The translations under genes were made by a program, and so were the position numbers. The notes under the pieces were generated by a model. It was not told where the DNA came from. It worked only from the letters and a program-made list of their open reading frames with translations, and searched no databases. From DASUPK01 sp036505735 (GTDB lineage Bacteria > Actinomycetota > Thermoleophilia > Solirubrobacterales > 70-9), in the NCBI GenBank assembly GCA_036505735.1, contig DASXSZ010000067.1:1-6431 (forward strand): a stretch of 6,431 nucleotides of DNA, in the 5' to 3' direction. Positions 1-5,301 of this stretch are shown here, piece by piece (position 1 is the first letter of the stretch; every line of letters begins with the position of its first letter).

Positions 1-209
1 CGACCCGGCGCCGCGCCGATGCAGTAGGGGTCGCTGGGTGGGTTCGCAACACGCCGGAGGGAGCGGTGGAGGCGGTCTTCGAGGGCGAGTCCGCGGCGGT
101 GGAGCAGCTGGTCGACTTCTGCCGGCGCGGTCCCAGCCGGGCCGAGGTCGCATCCGTGGAGGTCATCGAGGAGCCGCCGGAGGGGCTGGCCGGGTTCGAG
201 GTTCGCTGA
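1..209 (+). CDS. acyP: acylphosphatase, C-terminal part (5' end outside window)
   Basis: The reading frame with codons starting at position 3 is open to a TGA at 207-209 and gives 68 residues. The segment VAGWVRNTPEGAVEAVFEGE matches the acylphosphatase core: GWVRN carries the conserved catalytic asparagine, followed by a G-V-E-A-V-F-E-G strand. The ending EEPPEGLAGFEVR is also typical of the family. Acylphosphatases are small cytosolic proteins of about 90 residues that hydrolyse the carboxyl-phosphate bond of acyl phosphates. The N-terminal phosphate-binding loop with its catalytic arginine lies upstream of the window, so intactness cannot be judged. The gene reads in the same direction as comEA, 73 bases before the start preferred for comEA. 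No functional link to competence is evident. Confidence 0.85.
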   Translation, partial: TRRRADAVGVAGWVRNTPEGAVEAVFEGESAAVEQLVDFCRRGPSRAEVASVEVIEEPPEGLAGFEVR

Positions 210-238
210 TCCGCTTCTGATTCGTCGCTGATTCGTAA
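206..238 (+). repeat. three tandem 11-bp repeats before comEA
   Basis: Three copies of an 11-base unit start at 206, 217 and 228: CTGATCCGCTT, CTGATTCGTCG and CTGATTCGTAA. The last two share CTGATTCGT exactly and the first is diverged. The first copy overlaps the acylphosphatase stop codon, so the array fills the gap up to the likely comEA promoter. A period near one helical turn would suit a regulator-binding array, but no regulator can be named and slippage is an equally simple explanation. Confidence 0.55.
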
Positions 239-241
239 CGT
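236..241 (+). promoter_or_regulatory. possible -10 box of comEA
   Basis: TAACGT fits the actinobacterial TANNNT -10 pattern and lies directly after the 11-bp repeats. It would start transcription near 248, leaving a leader of about 35 bases that contains the comEA ribosome-binding site. No good -35 hexamer is visible at the expected spacing, so this is a weak call. Confidence 0.3.
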
Positions 242-267
242 GGCGCGGGCTCTCGCGCGTGTTCGGC

Positions 268-274
268 GGGGAGG
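268..274 (+). promoter_or_regulatory. Shine-Dalgarno site fixing the comEA start at 283
   Basis: GGGGAGG lies eight bases before GTG 283. The alternative in-frame GTG at 259 has no purine-rich site upstream. The site therefore favours the shorter ComEA, which starts MPELSRSQ. Confidence 0.7.
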
Positions 275-282
275 CTCGCCCC

Positions 283-855
283 GTGCCCGAGCTGAGCCGC
301 TCGCAGCTGATCGTCTACGGGGCGATCGTGATCGCCGTGCTGCTGATCGGCGCACGCTGGATCCGTTCCAGCGGCGGCGGGTCGACCGGCGCGGCCGAGA
401 TGAGCTTTGCCGCGGACTCGCCGCCCTCGTCCGAGGGAACGCGCGACGTCGTGGTGCACGTGGCGGGCGCCGTCCAGCGACCGGGCGTGTATCGGCTGCC
501 GGCCGGGTCGAGGGTGACCGAGGCGGTCAGGCGGGCTGGCGGGTTCGCCCATGGCGCGAACCAGGACGCGATCAACCTCGCGGCCAGGCTCAGCGACGGG
601 CAACAGGTAGTGGTCCAGGGACCCGGCACCGCGGCAGCGAGCTCCGCCCCGGGTGGGCAGACCGGTCCGATCAGCCTGGGGAGCGCGACCGCCCTGCAGC
701 TGGACCAGATCGAGGGCATCGGCCCGGTCACCGCGCAGAAGATCATCGAGTTCCGCGACCAACATGGCGGGCTCTCCTCGATCGATCAGCTCGATCAGGT
801 CGACGGAATCGGTCCCTCGACGATGCGGACGCTGAGGTCGGCCCTGCAGCCCTGA
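283..855 (+). CDS. comEA: ComEA, membrane-anchored DNA receptor of natural transformation
   Basis: The 190-residue protein binds double-stranded DNA outside the membrane and hands it to ComEC. Residues 9-27 form one hydrophobic anchor (LIVYGAIVIAVLLIGARWI) near the N-terminus, followed by a flexible Gly/Ser/Ala stretch. Residues 56-108 form an SLBB domain, with the signature VVVHVAGAVQRPGVYRLPAG. After a second Gly/Ala-rich linker, residues 132-190 form the helix-hairpin-helix DNA-binding domain: the first hairpin is IEGIGPVTAQKII (143-155) and the second VDGIGPSTMRTL (173-184). This SLBB plus HhH architecture is normal for actinobacterial and Firmicute ComEA. GTG 283 is preferred as start because of the GGGGAGG site at 268-274; GTG 259 would add eight residues. 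The gene precedes comEC on the same strand, but a possible minus-strand gene lies between them, so a shared transcript is not certain. Confidence 0.93.
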   Translation: MPELSRSQLIVYGAIVIAVLLIGARWIRSSGGGSTGAAEMSFAADSPPSSEGTRDVVVHVAGAVQRPGVYRLPAGSRVTEAVRRAGGFAHGANQDAINLAARLSDGQQVVVQGPGTAAASSAPGGQTGPISLGSATALQLDQIEGIGPVTAQKIIEFRDQHGGLSSIDQLDQVDGIGPSTMRTLRSALQP

Positions 856-860
856 GCGAA

Positions 861-1061
861 TCAGTGGCCCAGGAGCCGATCCCACTCCTGCCGGTGACGG
901 CCGAGGTTCTCGTGCTCGGGCTTCTGATTGCCCCGCGGGATGCTGCCCGCGTGGCCCTCAGCGGCCTGCATGTCGGCCCTGCGCCGGTCGAGGCTGGCCT
1001 GGTCGGCTCCTGGGGCCCGCCGGCGCGTCCCGCGCTCCGGTCGTTCGCGACTCGTCGTCAT
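861..1061 (-). CDS. candidate small protein of unknown function, 66 residues
   Basis: I do not recognise this gene. On the minus strand an ATG at 1061-1059 is preceded by GGAGGAG (1070-1064), one of the strongest ribosome-binding sites in the window though placed close to the ATG, and the frame runs 66 codons to TGA at 863-861. The product is soluble-looking: about one fifth arginine, rich in Glu, Gln and Asp, with no cysteine and no membrane segment. It has a likely helix around residues 20-36 (DQASLDRRRADMQAAEG) and a Gly/Pro turn (SIPRGNQKPE). Its stop lies five bases from the comEA stop (convergent), and its start is 55 bases from the comEC start (divergent), so it fills the comEA-comEC gap neatly. 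The competing reading is an N-terminal extension of ComEC in the opposite frame, starting at TTG 928. GC3 cannot separate the two because both frames share the same wobble positions. Confidence 0.5.
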   Translation of the reverse strand: MTTSRERPERGTRRRAPGADQASLDRRRADMQAAEGHAGSIPRGNQKPEHENLGRHRQEWDRLLGH

Positions 1062-1063
1062 TG

Positions 1064-1070
1064 CTCCTCC
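1064..1070 (-). promoter_or_regulatory. strong Shine-Dalgarno site of the minus-strand small gene
   Basis: Read on the minus strand, GGAGGAG precedes ATG 1061. The spacing is two bases after the full motif, or four after its GGAGG core, which is somewhat short. It is the main evidence that the 66-codon frame is translated, because the sense-strand frame across the same bases has no comparable site. Confidence 0.5.
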
Positions 1071-1116
1071 GTTCGTCGAAGCTCGCGTTCAGTCCCCCCT
1101 ACCACGTGACCACTGG

Positions 1117-3516
1117 GTGAAACTCTCCCCGAAAGCCGAGGGCAAAAGCGGGCGCTGGTTGCGGGAATGGCGCTTCGCGGCCTTGGTGGGAGCGACGGCC
1201 GGGCTTGCCGCGTCCCCGCTGGCGGCGGCGAGCCCGTCGCTTCGCGTTGTCGGAGCGGTTCCGGTCGGAGTGATGGTCATCGCCGCCGTCCGCCCCCCCG
1301 GCGACGGGCCGGAGAGGCTCGCGCTTGTCTGGCTCGCGATCGTCGGCCTGGCCGCAGCGCTGGCCGGCTTTCTGATCGGCGGCGCCCGCCTACACGCGAT
1401 CGACGCGGGCGCACTCCAGGGACGGCCGGGAGTGCATGCCTCCGTCGACGGGTTCGTCGCCGGCGTGCCTCGCCGGAACGACGATGAGGTCGGGGTCCGT
1501 ATCGACTCGCGGATGGGCCGGCTCCTGCTCGTGGCGCCCGAACCAGTCGGCGATCTGAAGGTCGGGTCGGAAGTGAGCGCGGAGGGAGTTCTCGAGTCGC
1601 CGGAGCCGTGGCGTGCCGGCTTCCTGCGTCGCCAGGGGATCTCGATGACCCTGAGGACCGACCGGATCGTGCCGCGGGCCGGGCGCCGCGGGGGGCCGGC
1701 GGGCTGGATCGACGGGATCCGGGATCGCGCCGAGGAGGCGCTGGGACGTGGCATGCCCGAGAGGGAGGCGGCGCTGGCGCGCGGGTTCGTGCTCGGGGAG
1801 GACGACCGGATCGACGCCCGGACGCGGAATGACTTTCAGCGCTCGAATCTGACGCACCTGCTTGCGGTCTCGGGCGAAAACGTGATCCTGCTCTGCGTAC
1901 TCGCCTGGCCGCTGCTCGCGCTGCTCGGGTTCACCCTGCGCGCCCGCCTCGTGGGCGCCCTCTGTCTTGTCGCGATCTACGTGCCGGTGACGGGCGCGGG
2001 GCCGTCGATCCAGCGGGCCGGCGTGATGGGTGCAGCGGGCCTGATCGCGGCGCTCGCCGACCGGCCACGCTCGCGCTGGTACGCGGTCCTGCTCGCGGCC
2101 ACCGTGACCCTGGCGCTCAATCCGCGTGCCGACGGCGACGTCGGCTGGCAGCTCAGCTTCGCCGCCGTCATCGGGATCATGCTGTGGGCCAAACGGATCG
2201 CCGCCGTGATCTCGGGGGACGCGGACCGGCGATCGGCGCGCAGGGCGCTGGCGGAGGCGGTGGCAGTCACGACAGCTGCGACCGTGGCGACGGCTCCCTT
2301 GATGGCCGAGGCGTTCGACCAGTTCTCGCCTGCCGCACTGCCCGCCAACGTTCTCGCCACACCCGCCGTAGCGCCGGCTATGTGGCTCGGCATGGTGACG
2401 GCGATCGTCGGCCAGCTGCCGCTGGTCCCGGTGGAGCCGCTCAATTGGCTCGACTCCCTCTGCCTCGCCTACATCGCGCAGATCGCCCACTGGCTGGCAG
2501 CCCCGGACTGGGCGCTGCTCACGGTGCATCTGCGGTCGGTGTGGTCGGTGGCCGTGGCCTATGCGGTCCTGTTGGTCGCGATGGAGCTGCTGCTGCGCTG
2601 GCTGTCCCTACGGCGGGCCTGCCGACCATTCGCCTCAGAGACCCGCTCGCTTCGCTCGCGAAAACATTCATGCGAGGTCTCTTCGGCGAAGGTTGCCGGT
2701 CCCGCGGCGGCGGTTGCAACTCTCCTCGTGCTGCTGGTGGTTTGGCCTTTCGGTGCCAGTGGATCGGCACGGGTACCGACGACCGACCTCATCGTCCGCG
2801 TGTTGGACGTTGGCCAAGGTGACTCGATCCTGCTCGATCCGCCTGATGCCGACCCCGTGCTCGTCGACACCGGCCCGGCCGGGGACGGGGTGGAGGACAA
2901 GATCCGCGAGCTCGGGATCGACTCCCTGGCGGCGATCGTGATCAGCCACGACCAGTCCGATCACGCCGGAGACCTTGGCGCGCTGCTCGACTCGTTCGAC
3001 GTCGACCGGGTCGTTTACGGCCGCGCCGATCCGCGCCTGCATCGAGCTGCGCTGGCGTCGGGCGCGGAGCCCTACCGGCTCGCGGAGGGCGGTGAGCTCG
3101 ATTCGGGAGAGCTCCACCTGAGTGCCCTCTGGCCGCCGAGGGAGCTGCTCGGCGAGACCGGCGAGGATCCGAACTTGCTCTGCCTTGTGCTCGTGGCCGA
3201 GTGGCGGCACTTCTCGATGCTGCTCACCGGCGACGCGGAGGCCGAATCCGTGCCGATGGATCCCGGGCCGGTCGACGTCCTCAAAGTCGCCCATCACGGC
3301 TCCGCCGATGCAGGCCTGGGTGAGCTGCTCGACCGGTCGGTGCCGAGGCTGGCGGTGATCTCGGTCGGCGCGGACAACCCCTACGGCCATCCAACCGGGC
3401 AGACGCTCGCGGCGCTTCGCTCACACGGCGTGCCCACGATGCGTACCGATCGCCAGGGTGAGATCGAGATCGATGCGGACGGTTCCCACTGGACGGCCGG
3501 CGCCACCGGGGACTAG
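1117..3516 (+). CDS. comEC: ComEC/Rec2 DNA-uptake channel with metallo-beta-lactamase-like domain
   Basis: The 799-residue protein is an inner-membrane channel thought to pass single-stranded DNA into the cell. N-terminal membrane segments are followed by a DUF4131/OB-like extracytoplasmic region (about 95-190). The Competence domain starts near RGFVLGEDDRID (222) and contains LTHLLAVSGEN (245-255) plus many hydrophobic helices up to about residue 500. After a linker and one more membrane segment comes the metallo-beta-lactamase-like domain: LDVGQGDS (563-570), HDQSDH (611-616), LLTGDAE (702-708), HHGS (726-729) and YGHP (756-759). All expected motifs are present, so it looks intact, and its length is typical. 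GTG 1117 is chosen because the protein then begins shortly before its first hydrophobic segment; no strong ribosome-binding site is visible. The same frame is open back to TTG 928, but that extension is Ala/Pro/Arg-rich and conflicts with the candidate minus-strand gene. The linker at 506-524 is encoded by a palindromic insert. Confidence 0.95.
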   Translation: MKLSPKAEGKSGRWLREWRFAALVGATAGLAASPLAAASPSLRVVGAVPVGVMVIAAVRPPGDGPERLALVWLAIVGLAAALAGFLIGGARLHAIDAGALQGRPGVHASVDGFVAGVPRRNDDEVGVRIDSRMGRLLLVAPEPVGDLKVGSEVSAEGVLESPEPWRAGFLRRQGISMTLRTDRIVPRAGRRGGPAGWIDGIRDRAEEALGRGMPEREAALARGFVLGEDDRIDARTRNDFQRSNLTHLLAVSGENVILLCVLAWPLLALLGFTLRARLVGALCLVAIYVPVTGAGPSIQRAGVMGAAGLIAALADRPRSRWYAVLLAATVTLALNPRADGDVGWQLSFAAVIGIMLWAKRIAAVISGDADRRSARRALAEAVAVTTAATVATAPLMAEAFDQFSPAALPANVLATPAVAPAMWLGMVTAIVGQLPLVPVEPLNWLDSLCLAYIAQIAHWLAAPDWALLTVHLRSVWSVAVAYAVLLVAMELLLRWLSLRRACRPFASETRSLRSRKHSCEVSSAKVAGPAAAVATLLVLLVVWPFGASGSARVPTTDLIVRVLDVGQGDSILLDPPDADPVLVDTGPAGDGVEDKIRELGIDSLAAIVISHDQSDHAGDLGALLDSFDVDRVVYGRADPRLHRAALASGAEPYRLAEGGELDSGELHLSALWPPRELLGETGEDPNLLCLVLVAEWRHFSMLLTGDAEAESVPMDPGPVDVLKVAHHGSADAGLGELLDRSVPRLAVISVGADNPYGHPTGQTLAALRSHGVPTMRTDRQGEIEIDADGSHWTAGATGD
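2631..2687. repeat. imperfect palindromic element within comEC
   Basis: AGAGACC (2637-2643) is inverted as GGTCTCT (2676-2682). Inside lie the nested pair CTCGC (2655-2659) and GCGAG (2672-2676) and the internal direct repeat CGCTCGCTTCGCTCGCG (2644-2660). The bases AAAACATTCA (2661-2670) are notably AT-rich for this gene. In frame it encodes roughly SETRSLRSRKHSCEVSSA, a polar Ser/Arg stretch unlike the hydrophobic protein around it. It sits in the linker between the last helix of the Competence domain and the membrane segment before the metallo-beta-lactamase-like domain. This resembles a small palindromic or REP-like element tolerated in a loop; whether other copies exist in the genome cannot be seen here. 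Confidence 0.5.
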
Positions 3517-3519
3517 CCT
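3514..3519 (+). promoter_or_regulatory. possible -10 box of the secreted-protein gene, sharing the comEC stop codon
   Basis: TAGCCT matches TANNNT, and its first three bases are the comEC TAG stop. The next ATG (3528) follows after eight bases, a spacing that would place the transcription start at or next to the start codon and give a leaderless mRNA. GGAG touches the ATG directly and is too close to act as a normal ribosome-binding site. Confidence 0.4.
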
Positions 3520-3527
3520 TAGTGGAG

Positions 3528-3941
3528 ATGTTGGCTTGGAGGCGGGCAGGAATCGCCGTAGTCGTGCTCATGCTCGCGCTGTGCCTCGGCGCAGCGGCCA
3601 CGACCGCCAAGAAGAAGCACCGAAGGCCGAAGGGTCAGAAGTGGGCCTCGCAGGTGACGCTCGCCCACCCGGCGAGCATCCAATTCAGCGGAACGGTGAG
3701 CTCGAAGCTCTCCGCCTGCCGCGACGCGCGCCTGGTGACGCTCTACTACACGGATCCGGCCACCCTCCAGACGCAGCCGCTCTCGGTGCAGCGCACCGAC
3801 AAAAGCGGCAATTACCTGGTCAGCCTGACCGCGCCCGCCTATGCGGGCACCTACCAGGTCCAGGTCTCGGGGCAGAAGATCAGGGCGATGAAGGCGCCGC
3901 AGACCTGCAACGGCGCGCAGAGCAGCACCGTCACCGTCTAG
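3528..3941 (+). CDS. small secreted protein of unknown function, beta-rich
   Basis: The 137-residue product has a clear Sec signal peptide: Trp-Arg-Arg at 4-6, then the hydrophobic core AGIAVVVLMLALCLG (7-21) and a cleavage region around AAATTA (22-27). LALC (16-19) is not a good lipobox because Leu precedes the Cys. The mature part begins with a basic stretch (KKKHRRPKGQK, 28-38) and continues as predicted beta strands: IQFSGTVSSK, RLVTLYYTD, LSVQRTDKSGNYLVSL, GTYQVQVSG. Cys64 and Cys127 could form a disulfide. The pattern of FSGTVSSK, a Cys-Arg pair, a Thr-Asp-x-x-Gly turn and a Gly-Thr-Tyr strand resembles an extracellular beta-sandwich common in actinobacterial secreted proteins, but I can assign no family. 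ATG 3528 is preferred; GTG 3522 would add two residues. The gene lies between comEC and holA, with no visible link to DNA uptake. Confidence 0.8.
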   Translation: MLAWRRAGIAVVVLMLALCLGAAATTAKKKHRRPKGQKWASQVTLAHPASIQFSGTVSSKLSACRDARLVTLYYTDPATLQTQPLSVQRTDKSGNYLVSLTAPAYAGTYQVQVSGQKIRAMKAPQTCNGAQSSTVTV

Positions 3942-3965
3942 ACGAGTCGCATCGCGCTCCGGCCC

Positions 3966-3971
3966 TAGACT
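3966..3971 (+). promoter_or_regulatory. probable -10 box giving a leaderless holA transcript
   Basis: TAGACT fits TANNNT and is followed by exactly six bases (CGCGGC) and then the holA ATG at 3978. No Shine-Dalgarno sequence lies between the upstream stop and the ATG. This is the standard layout of actinobacterial leaderless promoters, in which transcription starts on the A of the start codon. No convincing -35 hexamer is visible. Confidence 0.55.
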
Positions 3972-3977
3972 CGCGGC

Positions 3978-4988
3978 ATGCCGGAGATGAAGCCCGCCTA
4001 CCTGATCGCGGGCACAGATGAGGCGAAGATCGCTCGGGCCCGTGGCCGCCTGCGCGACCGCGCCGAGCGTGAGGGCGGCCCTGGGGCCCTGCAGCTCATC
4101 GAGGCCGGCGATGGGCGCCGCGCCCCGGACGTGGAGGCGGTTGTCGGCTCGCTTGCGGCGATCTCGCTGATCGTCTCGCGCCGCTATCTGCTCGTCGACG
4201 GCGTCGAGGGGTGGGGGAAGGCTGACGCCCAGCGGGCGGTGGACGCGCTCGCCCAGATCCCACCCGAGACCACGGTCGCGCTCGTCGCGCATGGCAAGGC
4301 CCCGACGGGCCTGGCCAAGGCGGTCGAGAATGCCGGAGGCGAGGTACTCAGCTTCGACGTGCCAAGGGAACGGGAGCTGCCGAAGCAGCTGGTGGCGGAG
4401 GCGCGCGAGCTGGGTTTCGAGCTCGAGCCGAGCGCCGCCAGGATGCTGGTTGAGCGTCTCGGGCCGAGGTCACTGCGCTTGCACACCGAGCTCGAGCGGC
4501 TTGCGCTGTGGGCCGGAGAGGCCGGACGCGTCGCTCCCGAGGACCTCGAGGCCATGGTCTCAGACACCTCCGAGGAGGCGATCTGGACACTCGCCGACGC
4601 GGTGGTCGCCGGGGACGAGGCGGAGTCGATGCGGGTCGCGGAGCGCCTCGTAGCGCAGGGCGAAGCGCTGCCTCGAATCGTGTACTCGCTGGCGCCGCGC
4701 CTGCGCCAGGCATTGCGGGCGGCCACCGAGCTCGAGGCGGGCAGGCCGGCCGGGGAGGTCGCAAAGGGGCTCTCCATGCACCCGTACGCGGCGAAGATGT
4801 TGGTCTCGAAGGTCAAGGGCCGCTCTCCGGAGGATCTCGACGCATCGATTCGCGCTCTCGCCGATCTCGAGCTCTGGTCCCGCGGGGGATCGGACTACGC
4901 GGAGGGGGTCGCCTTCACCCTCTCGCTGCGCAGAGCGATCGGCCTGGAGCCCGACGACACCGAGCCCCTGGCCTGGGCGCTGCGGTGA
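3978..4988 (+). CDS. holA: DNA polymerase III delta subunit (clamp loader)
   Basis: The 336-residue cytosolic protein is the delta subunit of the clamp loader, which opens the beta sliding clamp for loading onto primed DNA. Its length is normal. The N-terminal AAA-like domain, which lacks a Walker A motif as in other delta subunits, shows YLIAGTDEAKIARAR (7-21), ISLIVSRRYLLVDGVEGWGK and TTVALVAHGK. It is followed by the FDVPRERELPKQLVAEARELG segment and the helical lid region with SAARMLVERLGPRSLRLHTE. The C-terminal helical collar contains EEAIWTLADAVVAGDEAESM, LPRIVYSLAPRLRQALRA and a final LELWSRGGSDYAEGVAFTLS helix pair. ATG 3978 is supported by the adjacent TAGACT -10 box. The gene converges on rpsT with only six bases between the stop codons. 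The order comEA-comEC-holA-rpsT is common in actinobacteria. Confidence 0.95.
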   Translation: MPEMKPAYLIAGTDEAKIARARGRLRDRAEREGGPGALQLIEAGDGRRAPDVEAVVGSLAAISLIVSRRYLLVDGVEGWGKADAQRAVDALAQIPPETTVALVAHGKAPTGLAKAVENAGGEVLSFDVPRERELPKQLVAEARELGFELEPSAARMLVERLGPRSLRLHTELERLALWAGEAGRVAPEDLEAMVSDTSEEAIWTLADAVVAGDEAESMRVAERLVAQGEALPRIVYSLAPRLRQALRAATELEAGRPAGEVAKGLSMHPYAAKMLVSKVKGRSPEDLDASIRALADLELWSRGGSDYAEGVAFTLSLRRAIGLEPDDTEPLAWALR

Positions 4989-4994
4989 GCGACG

Positions 4995-5261
4995 TTAATT
5001 CGACGCGGCGCCGACGATGCCGGCGGCGCGGGCCTTCTTGCGAGCGCCGGTGTTGCGATGCAGGGCGCCCTTCTGGACTGCCTTGTCGATCCGCGAGACG
5101 AGCGCCTTGTGCTCGCTCGCCACGGCGTCGGCGTCGCCCGCTCGCACCGCAGTCTCGAGGCGCTTGAAATGGGTCTTGACGGAGCTCCGAAAGCGCAGGT
5201 TCTCGAGCCGCTCACGCTCGGTGCGGGCATTCCGCTTCTTCTGTGACGCGATATTGGCCAT
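4995..5261 (-). CDS. rpsT: 30S ribosomal protein S20
   Basis: The 88-residue protein begins MANIASQKKRNARTERERLE and contains FRSSVKTHFKRLETAV, SEHKALVSRIDKAVQKGALH and RNTGARKKARA, the full S20 pattern with the C-terminal KGxxHxNxxxRKKxR signature. S20 binds 16S rRNA early in assembly of the small subunit. Length and basic helical composition are as expected. The frame stays open upstream to 5582, but the S20 family begins exactly at the MANI methionine at 5261, which fixes the start. No Shine-Dalgarno site precedes it; instead a GC hairpin and a pyrimidine tract run up to the ATG. The gene is convergent with holA and divergent from murJ (40 bases between starts). Confidence 0.98.
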   Translation of the reverse strand: MANIASQKKRNARTERERLENLRFRSSVKTHFKRLETAVRAGDADAVASEHKALVSRIDKAVQKGALHRNTGARKKARAAGIVGAASN

Positions 5262-5282
5262 GAAAAAGACCCGCGACGCGGG
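5262..5282 (-). promoter_or_regulatory. hairpin and T-tract abutting the rpsT start codon
   Basis: Read on the minus strand, CCCGC-GTC-GCGGG (5282-5270) is followed by TCTTTTTC (5269-5262) and then the rpsT ATG. The five-base-pair GC stem and T-rich tail look like a small intrinsic terminator or attenuator, located where a ribosome-binding site would normally be. A role in feedback control of S20 is possible but unproven; a short stem with a three-base loop could also be chance at this GC content. Confidence 0.4.
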
Positions 5283-5290
5283 CGGCGAAG

Positions 5291-5296
5291 AGAATA
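5291..5296 (-). promoter_or_regulatory. probable -10 box of rpsT
   Basis: On the minus strand this reads TATTCT, close to the sigma-70 -10 consensus and unusually AT-rich for the window. Transcription would start near 5284, just before the hairpin at 5282-5270, giving a leader of about 20-25 bases. No good -35 hexamer is seen. The box lies only six bases before the murJ start on the opposite strand. Confidence 0.4.
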
Positions 5297-5301
5297 GAGC
5301 A

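Noticed and set aside
783..803. Short tandem repeat CGATCAGCT/CGATCAGGT in comEA
   Set aside because: It encodes the Asp-Gln-Leu-Asp-Gln-Val stretch leading into the second hairpin of the DNA-binding domain and needs no other explanation.
163..885. Long minus-strand frame of 240 codons opposite comEA
   Set aside because: It is antisense to a clear SLBB plus HhH protein; the translation is Arg/Pro/Gly-rich low-complexity of the kind produced by high-GC antisense frames.
1103..1108. CACGTG palindrome upstream of comEC as an operator
   Set aside because: The symmetry does not extend beyond six bases, which is expected by chance in this composition.
928..1116. N-terminal extension of ComEC from TTG 928
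   Set aside because: No ribosome-binding site precedes it, the peptide is Ala/Pro/Arg/Ser-rich with no recognisable ComEC content, and it overlaps a better-supported minus-strand frame. It cannot be excluded completely because the frame is open.
1390..2529. Minus-strand frame of 379 codons opposite comEC
   Set aside because: It lies wholly inside recognisable ComEC sequence, and its product is Arg/Gln/His-rich with no domain.
2668..3390. Minus-strand frame of 240 codons opposite the ComEC metallo-beta-lactamase-like domain
   Set aside because: It is antisense to a domain with all its motifs in place, and no family is recognisable in the product.
3519..4292. Minus-strand frame of 257 codons spanning the secreted-protein gene and the start of holA
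   Set aside because: It crosses two well-supported genes and the holA promoter, and its composition is typical of an antisense frame.
5008..5029. Inverted repeat GCGCCG/CGGCGC near the holA-rpsT junction as a bidirectional terminator
   Set aside because: It lies inside the rpsT coding end, has a ten-base loop and no T-run on either strand; it is explained by Ala/Gly codons at high GC.
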